From Stenotrophomonas sp. SAM-B (GTDB taxonomy: Bacteria; Pseudomonadota; Gammaproteobacteria; Xanthomonadales; Xanthomonadaceae): a DNA stretch of 64,000 nt. The stretch spans positions 186,001 through 250,000 of the forward strand of contig NZ_JABBXB010000002.1 in assembly GCF_013387485.1 (NCBI RefSeq), read 5' to 3'. How positions within the stretch are numbered: the stretch's first letter is position 1; each line of letters begins with the position of its first letter. Of the stretch, positions 1-7,239 are shown piece after piece. Position numbers and translations under genes: made by a program. The notes under the pieces were generated by a model. It worked only from the letters and a program-made list of their open reading frames with translations, did no database searches and was not told the origin of the DNA.

Positions 1-28
1 ATGTCCTAGGCCTCTAGACGATGGGGAC
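1..28 (-). tRNA. tRNA-Glu(TTC), partial at window edge
   Basis: This is the 5' part of a tRNA-Glu: acceptor strand GTCCCCA, D arm and the start of the anticodon stem, identical to the same region of the two complete tRNA-Glu genes at 288-363 and 716-791. The rest lies outside the window. It is the second gene of the third Ala-Glu unit. Confidence 0.93.
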
Positions 29-48
29 GCGTTAAACCGAATTTTTGG

Positions 49-78
49 CTTCTATCGGACGGCCTGTGTCCGGAGAAG
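49..78 (-). other. Hairpin between tRNA-Ala and tRNA-Glu, copy 1
   Basis: The 50-base spacer ends in a hairpin directly against the 3' end of tRNA-Ala. On the plus strand the arms are CTTCT plus CGGAC (49-60) and GTCCG plus AGAAG (68-78), with loop GGCCTGT. It has no T run, so it is not a terminator; a processing signal is the simplest reading. Confidence 0.6.
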
Positions 79-154
79 TGGTGGAGCCAGGCGGGATCGA
101 ACCGCCGACCTCCTGCATGCCATGCAGGCGCTCTCCCAGCTGAGCTATGGCCCC
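79..154 (-). tRNA. tRNA-Ala(GGC)
   Basis: This is a complete 76-nt cloverleaf with encoded CCA. The acceptor strand GGGGCCA pairs with TGGCTCC, the anticodon stem is CCTGC/GCAGG with loop ATGGCAT, giving anticodon GGC (alanine), and the T loop is GTTCGATCC. First gene of the third unit, 24 bases after its -10 box. Confidence 0.97.
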
Positions 155-175
155 ACGTTGTACCGCGAGCCGCCT

Positions 176-204
176 AGTATATCTGCCTGTTCACGTTTGT
201 GGAA
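176..204 (-). promoter_or_regulatory. Promoter of tRNA unit 3
   Basis: Read on the minus strand, the -10 is TATACT (176-181) and the -35 is TTCCAC (199-204), 17 bases apart. A GC-rich discriminator follows, as is usual for stringently controlled stable-RNA promoters. Growth-rate control is inferred, not shown. Confidence 0.6.
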
Positions 205-244
205 GCCTTTCGGGATCCGCAACGCAACCGCAGTAGGCGGTGAA

Positions 245-270
245 CAAAAAGACCCGGCATGCCGGGCCTC
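245..270 (-). terminator. Intrinsic terminator after tRNA-Glu (unit 2)
   Basis: On the minus strand, CCCGGC-AT-GCCGGG (253-266) is followed by a T run (complement of A246-A250). It sits about 20 bases after the 3' end of the 288-363 tRNA-Glu and closes that unit. Confidence 0.8.
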
Positions 271-287
271 GGTGTTCTTCTGATGAG

Positions 288-363
288 TGGCGTCCCCACG
301 GGGATTCGAACCCCGGTCGCCACCGTGAAAGGGTGATGTCCTAGGCCTCTAGACGATGGGGAC
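288..363 (-). tRNA. tRNA-Glu(TTC)
   Basis: This is a complete 76-nt tRNA with encoded CCA. The acceptor pair is GTCCCCA/TGGGGAC, the anticodon loop CTTTCAC gives TTC (glutamate), and the T loop is GTTCGAA. It is identical to the 716-791 copy. Confidence 0.97.
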
Positions 364-390
364 GCATGAATCTCATCAAATTGTTCAGCA

Positions 391-415
391 CACCCGGACG
401 GCCTAATGTCCGGAG
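391..415 (-). other. Hairpin between tRNA-Ala and tRNA-Glu, copy 2
   Basis: The arms CCGGAC (394-399) and GTCCGG (408-413) enclose loop GGCCTAAT. It occupies the same place as the hairpins at 49-78 and 820-844, immediately before the tRNA-Ala CCA end, but its outer stem sequence differs. Confidence 0.6.
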
Positions 416-491
416 TGGTGGAGCCAGGCGGGATCGAACCGCCGACCTCCTGCATGCCATGCAGGCGCTCTCCCAGCTGAGCTATGGCCCC
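416..491 (-). tRNA. tRNA-Ala(GGC)
   Basis: This is a complete 76-nt tRNA-Ala with anticodon GGC and encoded CCA, identical to the copies at 79-154 and 845-920. First gene of unit 2. Confidence 0.97.
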
Positions 492-508
492 ACGATGCTG
501 GAGGCGGA

Positions 509-537
509 ATTCTACGCGGCCGTGAAGCGTTCGCCAA
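509..537 (-). promoter_or_regulatory. Promoter of tRNA unit 2
   Basis: On the minus strand the -35 is TTGGCG (532-537) and the -10 is TAGAAT (509-514), separated by 17 bases, with a GC-rich discriminator. The sequence is unrelated to the other two tRNA promoters apart from the core elements. Confidence 0.7.
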
Positions 538-675
538 GTTTTTTTTCTGAAACACCGAAGAAAGAATGCACGCAGCCACTCGACCATCGATGTCGGCGGT
601 TCCCGGCAGTCCGTATCGTCACGCAAACCAAAAAAAAGATCGCACGTGCCGTGTCATTGAACGGCACGCTACAAA

Positions 676-702
676 CAAAAAGCCCCGACCGAGGTCAGGG
701 CT
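676..702 (-). terminator. Intrinsic terminator after tRNA-Glu (unit 1)
   Basis: On the minus strand the stem AGCCC/GGGCT with inner GAC/GTC (681-702) is followed by TTTTTG. It lies just after the 3' end of the 716-791 tRNA-Glu. Confidence 0.8.
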
Positions 703-715
703 GTCTGCTTGAAAC

Positions 716-791
716 TGGCGTCCCCACGGGGATTCGAACCCCGGTCGCCACCGTGAAAGGGTGATGTCCTAGGCCTCTAGACGATGGGGAC
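716..791 (-). tRNA. tRNA-Glu(TTC)
   Basis: This is a complete 76-nt tRNA-Glu with anticodon TTC and encoded CCA, second gene of unit 1. Confidence 0.97.
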
Positions 792-819
792 GCACGAAAA
801 CTTCAAATTTTGTCACTGC

Positions 820-844
820 AATCTGATCGGCCTAATGATCGGAT
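820..844 (-). other. Hairpin between tRNA-Ala and tRNA-Glu, copy 3
   Basis: The arms AATC-t-GATC (820-828) and GATC-g-GATT (837-845) enclose loop GGCCTAAT. The loop matches copy 2 but both strands of the stem are changed, so pairing is kept by compensating substitutions. Confidence 0.6.
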
Positions 845-920
845 TGGTGGAGCCAGGCGGGATCGAACCGCCGACCTCCTGCATGCCATGCAGGCGCTCT
901 CCCAGCTGAGCTATGGCCCC
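845..920 (-). tRNA. tRNA-Ala(GGC)
   Basis: This is a complete 76-nt tRNA-Ala with anticodon GGC and encoded CCA, first gene of unit 1. Confidence 0.97.
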
Positions 921-937
921 ACGTCGTGAGGAGCGAA

Positions 938-966
938 ATCATAGCGACGACGTTTTGGATTGGCAA
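938..966 (-). promoter_or_regulatory. Promoter of tRNA unit 1
   Basis: On the minus strand the -35 is TTGCCA (961-966), the spacer 17 bases and the -10 TATGAT (938-943), the best of the three tRNA promoters. It occupies most of the gap between copA and the first tRNA. Confidence 0.75.
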
Positions 967-1001
967 GGAAAAAGTGAAGAAATTTCGTCATGCACGCGCG
1001 C

Positions 1002-3359
1002 TCATTCGCCAGGCAGTCGTTGATGGCGCAATCGCAGTGCATTGCCGATCACCGACACCGAACTCAGGCTCATCGCCACCGCCGCCAACATCGGCGACAT
1101 CACGATGCCCAGGGGATACAGCACGCCGGCGGCAACCGGGATGCCCAGGCCGTTGTAAAGAAACGCAAAGCCGAGGTTCTGGCGCATGTTGCGCACGCTC
1201 GCGGTCGACAAGCGGCGCGCACGCAGGATGCCGCGCAGATCGCCCTTGACCAGGGTGACCTGCGCACTCGACATCGCCACGTCGGTGCCATTGCCCATCG
1301 CGATGCCGACATTGGCCGTGGCCAGGGCGGGCGCATCATTGATGCCGTCGCCCGCCATCGCGACCTTGCGGCCCTGTGCCTGCAGCGAGCGGATCAATGC
1401 GGCCTTGTCGGCCGGGCGCATTTCGCCGTGCACCTCGTCCAGGCCGAGTTCGCGCGCGACCGCCTCGGCGGTGGCGGTGCCATCGCCCGTGGCCATGACG
1501 ATGCGCAGGCCATCGCGGTGCAGCTGCGTGATCGCCTCGGCGGTGGACGCCTTGATCGGGTCGGCCACCGCGAGCAGGCCACCCAGCCGGCCGTCCACCG
1601 CGAGATACATCACGCTCGCCGCCGCGCTGCGCAGCTGCCCGGCACGCTCGCGCAGCGCGTCCAGCGCGATGCCGTGTTCCTCCATCAGCGTGATGTTGCC
1701 CAGCAGCAATGCCTTGCCTGCGACCACGCCCTGTACGCCCAGACCGGTCAACGAATCGAAGTCCTCCACGTTGCCCAGGCTCACCCCGCGTGCGCGCGCT
1801 TCGGCGACGATCGCAGCGGCCAATGGATGCTCGCTGCCCTGGTCCAGGCTCGCCGCCCAGTGCAGGATCTGATCGGCGCTGAAGGGCGCCACCGCCTGCA
1901 CGTCACGGAACGCCGGCCGCCCTTCAGTCAACGTGCCGGTCTTGTCCACCACCAGCGTGTCGATCTGGCGCAGTGCTTCGATCGCCTCCGCATCGCGGAA
2001 CAACACGCCGTGCTGCGCGGCGCGGCCGGTGGCGACCATGATCGTCATCGGTGTGGCCAGCCCCAGGGCGCACGGACAGGCGATGATCAATACCGCCACC
2101 GCGCTCAGTACCGCGTGTGTCCAGGCCGGCTCCGGGCCGAACAGTCCCCAGCCGAAGAACGTCAGCACAGCGACCGACAACACCGCCAGTACGAACCAAT
2201 AGGCCACGCTGTCGGCCATGCGCTGCATCGGCGCGCGCGAGCGCTGCGCCTGTGCGACCAGCTGTACGATCTGCGCCAGCATGCTGTCATCGCCGAGGCG
2301 GTCGGCACGGACCACGAGGCTGCCGGTGCCGTTGAGCGTCGCACCGATGACCGTATCGCCGATGGTCTTGCCGACCGGAACCGGCTCACCGGTCAGCATC
2401 GATTCGTCGATGGAGGAGCCGCCCTCGAGCACGGTGCCATCCACCGGCACTTGCTCACCCGGCCGCACGCGCACGCGATCGCCGGGGTGCAGCGCGGCGA
2501 TCTCGACGTCCTCTTCCCGGCCATCGTCGTGGAGTACGCGCGCGGTCTTCGGTGCCAGCCCGAGCAGCGCCTTGATCGCCGCCGAGGTCTTTGCCCGCGC
2601 ACGCAGCTCCATCAGCTGGCCGAGCAGCGTGAGCGAGACGATCATCGCAGCGGCTTCGAAGTAGACGCCGACATGGCCATGCTGGTGGAACGAGGGCGGG
2701 AACAGTCCCGGGGCGAGGGTCGCGACCACGCTATAGCAGTATGCGGCCAACACGCCGGTGCCGATCAGGGTCCACATGTTCGGGCTGCGGTTGCGGATCG
2801 AGTGCGCCCAACGCTGCAGGAACGGCCATCCCGCCCACAGCACCACCGGTGTCGCCAATGCCAGCTCCATCCACACCCGCAGGTCGGGTGAGAGTCCCTG
2901 CAGCAGGGGAGTCATCGCCAGCATCGCCAGTGCCATCGTCGCCACGCTCAGCGGCAGGCTCCACCAGAAGCGGCGACGGAAGTCGGTCAGCTCGGGATTC
3001 TCCCCGTCATCCAGGCGGGGCAGGCTCGGCTCCAGCGCCATGCCACACAGCGGGCAGGTGCCTGGACCGTCCTGCACGATCTCCGGATGCATCGGGCAGG
3101 TGTAGAGCGTGCCGGCGGGGGGCGCTTCGGAAGGACGGGAAGACGCAGCCAGGTAACGCTGCGGGTCGGCGATGAACTTGCGACGACAGCCGTCGCTGCA
3201 GAAGTAGTAGTCGCTGCCGTCGTGGCGGGCATGATGGGCCGTGGTGGCCGGGTCGACCATCATGCCGCAGACCGGATCGGTGGCCGTGCTGACGCCCGTT
3301 GCCGTGCTGCTGCAGCAGGCCGAATCCGTGGCCTTGCGCGGATCGTGTGCGGGGGTCAT
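1002..3359 (-). CDS. copA: Copper-translocating P1B-type ATPase
   Basis: Inner-membrane pump that exports Cu(I) from the cytoplasm at the cost of ATP. In order, a 785-residue protein shows a YHS metal-binding domain (about 28-70, DPVCGM), a heavy-metal-binding CPMHPEI segment (88-107), transmembrane helices from about 130, the TGEP actuator motif (323-326), the CPC ion-site motif (428-430), DKTGT with the phosphorylated Asp472, an SEHPLA motif and the GDGINDAP hinge. It lacks an N-terminal HMA domain; the YHS plus CPMHP arrangement replaces it. The start is taken at 3359 because its ATG overlaps the TGA of the merR gene in an ATGA junction, implying coupled translation; an in-frame start further upstream would run into merR. 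Silver is a possible second substrate. Regulation is expected from the upstream MerR protein and its operator at 3779-3810. Confidence 0.93.
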   Translation of the reverse strand: MTPAHDPRKATDSACCSSTATGVSTATDPVCGMMVDPATTAHHARHDGSDYYFCSDGCRRKFIADPQRYLAASSRPSEAPPAGTLYTCPMHPEIVQDGPGTCPLCGMALEPSLPRLDDGENPELTDFRRRFWWSLPLSVATMALAMLAMTPLLQGLSPDLRVWMELALATPVVLWAGWPFLQRWAHSIRNRSPNMWTLIGTGVLAAYCYSVVATLAPGLFPPSFHQHGHVGVYFEAAAMIVSLTLLGQLMELRARAKTSAAIKALLGLAPKTARVLHDDGREEDVEIAALHPGDRVRVRPGEQVPVDGTVLEGGSSIDESMLTGEPVPVGKTIGDTVIGATLNGTGSLVVRADRLGDDSMLAQIVQLVAQAQRSRAPMQRMADSVAYWFVLAVLSVAVLTFFGWGLFGPEPAWTHAVLSAVAVLIIACPCALGLATPMTIMVATGRAAQHGVLFRDAEAIEALRQIDTLVVDKTGTLTEGRPAFRDVQAVAPFSADQILHWAASLDQGSEHPLAAAIVAEARARGVSLGNVEDFDSLTGLGVQGVVAGKALLLGNITLMEEHGIALDALRERAGQLRSAAASVMYLAVDGRLGGLLAVADPIKASTAEAITQLHRDGLRIVMATGDGTATAEAVARELGLDEVHGEMRPADKAALIRSLQAQGRKVAMAGDGINDAPALATANVGIAMGNGTDVAMSSAQVTLVKGDLRGILRARRLSTASVRNMRQNLGFAFLYNGLGIPVAAGVLYPLGIVMSPMLAAVAMSLSSVSVIGNALRLRHQRLPGE

Positions 3360-3754
3360 GGGCGTGCGTCCGTCAACGCCGTCAGGATCGGGCACCGTTC
3401 CTGATCGCCATGACCGGGGCAGGCGTCGACCAGGTGCTTGAGCGCGCTGTGCATGCGCTGCAGCTCGCCGATGCGCTGCTCGATATCGGTGAGTTTGTTC
3501 ACCGCGCTGTCGCGGATCTGCGCCATGTCCTGGCCGCGCTGATCACTGAAGCCGAGCAGGTCGGCGATTTCGTCCAGGCTGAAGCCCAGTGTCTTGGCGC
3601 GGCGGATGAACTGCAGGCGGGTCAGGTCGGACTCACCGAAGACCCGGTAGCCGCCGGCGCTGCGTCGGGCGGTCGGCAGCAGCTGTTGCCGCTCGTAATA
3701 ACGCACCGTGTCGATGGGCACGCCGGCCAGGCGCGCGAGCTGTCCAATGTTCAT
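3356..3754 (-). CDS. MerR-family metal sensor (CueR-like)
   Basis: 132-residue MerR-type activator. Residues 1-70 form the winged HTH ([20 protein letters not shown]), followed by a long dimerisation helix and a C-terminal metal loop with two cysteines in the pattern CPG-x5-CPI, as in CueR-type Cu(I) sensors. The ATG at 3754 is preferred over a GTG two codons earlier because GAGGTG lies at a good distance before it. Its stop overlaps the copA start, so regulator and pump form one operon, probably autoregulated through the 19-20 bp spacer promoter just upstream. The metal could also be Ag or another soft ion; Cu is inferred from the loop and from copA. Confidence 0.88.
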   Translation of the reverse strand: MNIGQLARLAGVPIDTVRYYERQQLLPTARRSAGGYRVFGESDLTRLQFIRRAKTLGFSLDEIADLLGFSDQRGQDMAQIRDSAVNKLTDIEQRIGELQRMHSALKHLVDACPGHGDQERCPILTALTDARP

Positions 3755-3778
3755 GAGCACCTCGTGGATGACCGGCTC

Positions 3779-3810
3779 ATTCTGAACCTTGGAGTGCGCT
3801 CCAGGGTCAA
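3779..3810 (-). promoter_or_regulatory. MerR-type operator/promoter for merR-copA
   Basis: On the minus strand a TTGACC -35 (3805-3810) is followed after about 19-20 bases by a weak -10 (CAGAAT or TCAGAA). The elongated spacer holds a dyad with arms ACC-n-TGGAG and CTCCA-n-GGT (3786-3807). Such overlong spacers with a central dyad are the hallmark of promoters twisted open by metal-bound MerR proteins. It ends about 25 bases before the merR ATG. Confidence 0.8.
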
Positions 3811-3852
3811 GCCTTGCTCAAACCCCACTGGAAGTTCAGCCGGTGTGAAATT

Positions 3853-3866
3853 TGCAACTAGTTGCA
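3853..3866. promoter_or_regulatory. Perfect 14-bp palindrome TGCAACTAGTTGCA
   Basis: A perfect dyad centred on CTAG lies between the MerR operator and the AraC-type gene, about 100 bases before the latter's start. Perfect 14-bp symmetry suggests a dimeric repressor site, for example MarR- or TetR-type. No cognate regulator can be assigned, and it could also be self-regulation by the AraC-type protein. Confidence 0.45.
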
Positions 3867-3964
3867 TGGTCCTCCTCCCGGGACGTCCGTAGCCTCAGGC
3901 CATCTTATGTATCGACCCGTTCTGCCCGGCCTGCGCCGGCAGGCACTGTTCCAGGAGAATGGCC

Positions 3965-5029
3965 ATGGACGCACCCCGCAACACGCTGCAGCCGGATCGC
4001 CGGCCGGACAAGCCGGCCCTGATGGAAGTCGGGGTGGTGGAATTCCCCGGCAGCCTGCGCGCCGCCGCCCCGGTGCTCTCCGAGCTGGCACAACGCTGCA
4101 ACCGCACGGTGGCCGCCGGTCGCCGCACCGGCGCACGCATGCTGGTGACGCGGTGGACGATGTCCGCCCGTGGCATGCAGCGCGTCGCCGGGACGGAACT
4201 GTTCGGCGATGCGCTACCGACCATCATCGTCGTGCCCGGGAGCGAATCGAGCTGGACCATGGCACCGCCCGACGAACGCCTGCTGGCCTGGCTACGGGAA
4301 TGTCACGAGGGCTGCAGCCTGCTGGCCGGCTGCGACGAAGGCGGCCTGCTGCTGGCGGCAGCGGGTGTGCTGGCCGGGCGTTCCGTCAGCGTGCCCGATC
4401 CCGCGCGCTGCCCGCCGCTGCGCATGATGGTGCCCAGCTGGTTGCCCAGCGAGCGCACCCTGGTCGATGACGGGGATCTGTTGACCGCCGCCGGCCAGGA
4501 TGCCTGGAAGTACCTGAGCCTGCGCCTGCTCGCACGCGTGTATGGGCAGAGCGTGATGAATACCGTCATCCAGCAGCTGCAGCTGGTGATCCCGCGTACC
4601 GAACTGGACGATCTGGAGCGCTTCAGCCCGAACTTCGCGCACGGGGACAGATGCATCCTCAAGGCGCAGCGTTGGCTGCACGGCATCGCCGCACGCGGTG
4701 TCGGGCTGGAGGACATCTGCGCGCAGGCCGGCCTGGAGCCGCGCACATTGCAGCGCCGTTTCCTGAAAGCCACCGGGATGCGCCCGATCGAGTACTGCCA
4801 GCGCCTGCGCATCGCCAAGGCGCAGCTGTTGCTGCAGGGCGGTGGCGTGGTCGACCAGGTGGCATGGATGGTGGGTTACTCCGACCAGAGCGCATTCCGC
4901 CGCTTGTTCCTGCGCATCGTCGGGCTGACACCGGCGCGCTATCGGCGTCAGGTGGCCGCGCAACAGCGCGAGCGGGCCGCTTCGCGACCGGTCGGACGGA
5001 TGGTCGAGGCGGTCCGCTCCGTGGCCTGA
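3965..5029 (+). CDS. GlxA-type AraC-family regulator
   Basis: Cytoplasmic transcription factor of 354 residues. The N-terminal half is a DJ-1/PfpI-like fold (about 15-185, with the AGCDEGG elbow and the AAAGVLAGR helix), and the C-terminal 100 residues are an AraC double HTH (LEDICAQAGLEPRTLQRRFLKATGMRPIEY, then VVDQVAWMVGYSDQSAFRRLF). This architecture is that of the GlxA/FtrA family, whose first domain is usually a sensor rather than an enzyme. The second of two close ATGs (3965) is chosen because AGGAG at 3953-3957 is correctly spaced for it and too close to the first (3959). It precedes two thiol-redox genes in the same direction and may control them; the ligand is unknown. Confidence 0.85.
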   Translation: MDAPRNTLQPDRRPDKPALMEVGVVEFPGSLRAAAPVLSELAQRCNRTVAAGRRTGARMLVTRWTMSARGMQRVAGTELFGDALPTIIVVPGSESSWTMAPPDERLLAWLRECHEGCSLLAGCDEGGLLLAAAGVLAGRSVSVPDPARCPPLRMMVPSWLPSERTLVDDGDLLTAAGQDAWKYLSLRLLARVYGQSVMNTVIQQLQLVIPRTELDDLERFSPNFAHGDRCILKAQRWLHGIAARGVGLEDICAQAGLEPRTLQRRFLKATGMRPIEYCQRLRIAKAQLLLQGGGVVDQVAWMVGYSDQSAFRRLFLRIVGLTPARYRRQVAAQQRERAASRPVGRMVEAVRSVA

Positions 5030-5143
5030 ATCGCGCGCCACCGGCACGCTTGCTCCATTGACCTCTTGCTGGGACCATGCCGGCGGGCCCGAAGCAACAG
5101 CCGTCGCAGCGTGGCAGACCCCGAGCGATGGCGGAGAGAATCA

Positions 5144-5944
5144 ATGATCAGCAGTGTAGGCCCGGTACCGCTTGCGGTCGTGTGGGTGTTGGTGGCCGTC
5201 GGTATTGCGATGCTGGTCGCCAGCGTGGTGCGTGCGCCGGCGATCGAGGGCGCGCCGCGCCCGCGATCGGTGGTGGTGGACATGCTGTTGCTGGGCCTGC
5301 TGGCCGGTCGCGCCGCATTCGTGCTCTGGCATGTGGGCGATTATGCGCAGGACCCTTGGGGCGTCCTGCGCATCGGCGATGGCGGCTTCCTTCTGTGGCC
5401 TGCCCTGGTGGCTGGGCTGGGGTGGGGCGCATGGCGCCTGCGCCGATGGCCTTCGCTGCGGCGGCCGGTATGGGCTGGTGCCCTGGCCGGTGTGCTCGGC
5501 TGGGCGGTACTGTCCAGCGGTGCTGGCTGGCTGCAGCAATCGCGGGTGACGCTGCCGGCGATCACCCTGACCTCGTTGGAGGGCGCGCCAACGGCCTTGG
5601 CCGACACGCAGGGCACGCCGGTGGTGGTCAATCTCTGGGCGAGCTGGTGCGGCCCCTGTCGTCGCGAGATGCCGGTACTGGCCCGCGCGCAGCAGCGCCA
5701 TCCGGATATCCGTTTCCTGTTCGTCAACCAGGGTGAAACCCGTGAGGAGGTCGAGGGTTTCCTGGCCGCCGAGCGGTTGACGCTGGCCAATGTGCTGCTG
5801 GATGAGGACGCGCTCACCGCCGAGCGGCTGCAGGTGCACGCCTATCCGACTACCCTGTTCTTCGATGGGCAGGGCCGGCTGCGGCAGATACACCTGGGTG
5901 AACTGAGTGCCGCCGGCCTGCAATCCAAGCTCGACAGCCTGTAA
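5144..5944 (+). CDS. TlpA-like thioredoxin with Lgt-like membrane domain
   Basis: Predicted inner-membrane protein of 266 residues with a periplasmic thioredoxin domain. Residues 1-128 are hydrophobic, and the segment GLLAGRAAFVLWHVGDY followed by a GGF loop resembles part of prolipoprotein diacylglyceryl transferase (Lgt), but too short for an intact enzyme. Residues 135-266 are a TlpA/ResA-type thioredoxin with WCGPC (Cys169, Cys172) and cis-proline YPTT. A role as a reductant of periplasmic disulfides is likely. The ATG at 5144 follows GGAGA and places the first membrane helix near the N terminus; earlier in-frame codons only add a non-membrane tail. It is followed after 41 bases by the dsbG-like gene, which suggests it keeps that protein reduced. 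Confidence 0.82.
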   Translation: MISSVGPVPLAVVWVLVAVGIAMLVASVVRAPAIEGAPRPRSVVVDMLLLGLLAGRAAFVLWHVGDYAQDPWGVLRIGDGGFLLWPALVAGLGWGAWRLRRWPSLRRPVWAGALAGVLGWAVLSSGAGWLQQSRVTLPAITLTSLEGAPTALADTQGTPVVVNLWASWCGPCRREMPVLARAQQRHPDIRFLFVNQGETREEVEGFLAAERLTLANVLLDEDALTAERLQVHAYPTTLFFDGQGRLRQIHLGELSAAGLQSKLDSL

Positions 5945-5985
5945 CGGTGGTCGCGTTGTCATGTTTATTGAATCCAGGAGTCACC

Positions 5986-6807
5986 ATGAAATTGAAGTCC
6001 TCGCGCCCGCTGGGCACCGTGCTTGCCGTGTCGCTGCTGATGGCCTTGGCCGGGTGCAGCCAGGCACAGACGCCGAAGGCTGGTGATGCCGCTGCGGCGA
6101 AGGCGGGTGGAGATCGTCCGGCGGTACTGAAGGGCATTGAAAAGCATGGTTTCGAGGTGATCGGCGAGTTTGATGCGCCCGGTGGCCTGCGCGGTTTCGC
6201 CGGCGTGGTCGGTGGGCAGCAACCCGCGGCGGCGTATGTCACTGCGGATGGGAAGCACGTGGTCGTCGGCAGTCTGTTCGATGCCAGCGGTGAGGACGTG
6301 GGTGCGGCGCCGCTGGAGAAGCTGGTGGCCAAGCCGATGTCCGAGCGCAGCTGGAAGAAGCTCGACGAGAGCGCCTGGGTGCGCGATGGCCGTGCCGATG
6401 CGCCGCGCGTGGTCTACACCTTCAGCGATGCGAACTGCCCTTACTGCCATCGCTTCTGGGAAGCGGCACGACCGTGGGTGGATGCCGGCAAGGTGCAGTT
6501 GCGCCACGTCATGGTTGGCGTGATCCGCGAAGACAGCCCGGCCAAGGCGGCCGCGATTCTCACCGCGCCCAATCCCAGTGCTGCACTGCTGGAGAACGAG
6601 CGACTGTTCGATCGCGGCGGTATCAAGCCGGCGGCATCGCTGACGGCAGAGGTCGCCAACAAGCTGGATGCGAACCAGGTGTTGATGATCGAGCTTGGTT
6701 TCCAGGGCACGCCGGGCATTCTGTTCAAGGATGCCCAGGGCATGGTGCAACGCCGCTCCGGCATGCCGCAGGGCGATGACATGACCGTGGTGCTCGGCCC
6801 ACGCTGA
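5986..6807 (+). CDS. dsbG: DsbG/DsbC-type thiol:disulfide isomerase lipoprotein
   Basis: Periplasmic thiol isomerase or sulfenic-acid reductase, 273 residues. It begins with a signal peptide and a lipobox LAGC (Cys24), so it should be membrane-anchored, unlike the soluble E. coli DsbG. An N-terminal dimerisation region is followed by the thioredoxin fold with CPYC (Cys151/Cys154) and a TPG cis-proline loop. CPYC is the DsbG/DsbC redox motif. The start has CAGGAG eight bases upstream. It lies just behind the TlpA-like thioredoxin and ends before a strong terminator, so the two are probably one transcript. Assignment to DsbG over DsbC rests on overall length and motif and is not certain. Confidence 0.85.
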   Translation: MKLKSSRPLGTVLAVSLLMALAGCSQAQTPKAGDAAAAKAGGDRPAVLKGIEKHGFEVIGEFDAPGGLRGFAGVVGGQQPAAAYVTADGKHVVVGSLFDASGEDVGAAPLEKLVAKPMSERSWKKLDESAWVRDGRADAPRVVYTFSDANCPYCHRFWEAARPWVDAGKVQLRHVMVGVIREDSPAKAAAILTAPNPSAALLENERLFDRGGIKPAASLTAEVANKLDANQVLMIELGFQGTPGILFKDAQGMVQRRSGMPQGDDMTVVLGPR

Positions 6808-6837
6808 GCCAGCGCGGCCGGTTACACGCCACACCTC

Positions 6838-6858
6838 GCGCCGGGCCATGCCCGGCGC
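6838..6858 (+). terminator. Terminator-like hairpin after dsbG
   Basis: A perfect 9-bp stem GCGCCGGGC / GCCCGGCGC with a 3-base loop is followed by ATTTCGTTTC. It lies 30 bases after the dsbG stop. The T tract is interrupted, so efficiency is uncertain. Confidence 0.65.
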
Positions 6859-6916
6859 ATTTCGTTTCGGCTTCGCGCTGCAGTCCAGTATCTCCAGAGG
6901 GGCAAAAGCCTTCGGC

Positions 6917-6957
6917 TTGATTTGGATCAAGGCCGGAATCGCCTGGATCGCTACGCT
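6917..6957 (+). promoter_or_regulatory. FNR-type box and class II promoter
   Basis: TTGATTTGGATCAA (6917-6930) is a perfect match to the FNR/ANR consensus TTGAT-N4-ATCAA. A TACGCT -10-like hexamer at 6952-6957 puts the box centre about 41 bases before the expected start, the classic activating position. The next gene is the porin at 7240, giving a leader near 275 nt. The rest of the gap 6859-7239 shows no convincing gene. Confidence 0.72.
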
Positions 6958-7239
6958 GGGCTCCATGCGCTCTCCCACGGATTCCCCCGCACGCATCGGA
7001 TGCGTGGCCTCACGGTCAGAAAACTGCCTGACAACGTTCACGGCATTCTCACTTTGCGATTGTTACTCAAGGCGCTGGTCGACATGCGTGAGCGCGTTGG
7101 TCATCAGGGATGAGGGGATCCCGTGCGGGCGAGATGGTCGCGCGCATTGCAGTGCCGGGCTGCGCGCCCGCGGCCTGCGGCATCCAGGATGCCGGCCGGC
7201 GCGGACGCGCGGGACTGTGTGCGTTTCAAGGAGGATGTG

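Larger units (their letters stand above)
1..966 (-). repeat. Three tandem tRNA-Ala/tRNA-Glu units
   Basis: The block contains three successive tRNA-Ala(GGC) then tRNA-Glu(TTC) pairs on the minus strand, the last cut by the window edge. The tRNA genes are effectively identical between copies, while the promoters, the Ala-Glu spacers and the regions after Glu differ in sequence. Each unit has its own promoter, and the two complete units each end in an intrinsic terminator, so these are separate transcription units rather than one long operon. This fits duplication with tRNA homogenisation and free drift of the flanks. Confidence 0.9.

Noticed and set aside
1..966. Tandem repeats as a CRISPR array or an integrative element site
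   Set aside because: The repeated units are complete tRNA genes with promoters and terminators; no integrase or direct-repeat end is present.
990..2891. Long frame on the plus strand opposite copA
   Set aside because: It is the high-GC antisense shadow of a certain P-type ATPase gene and has no domain logic.
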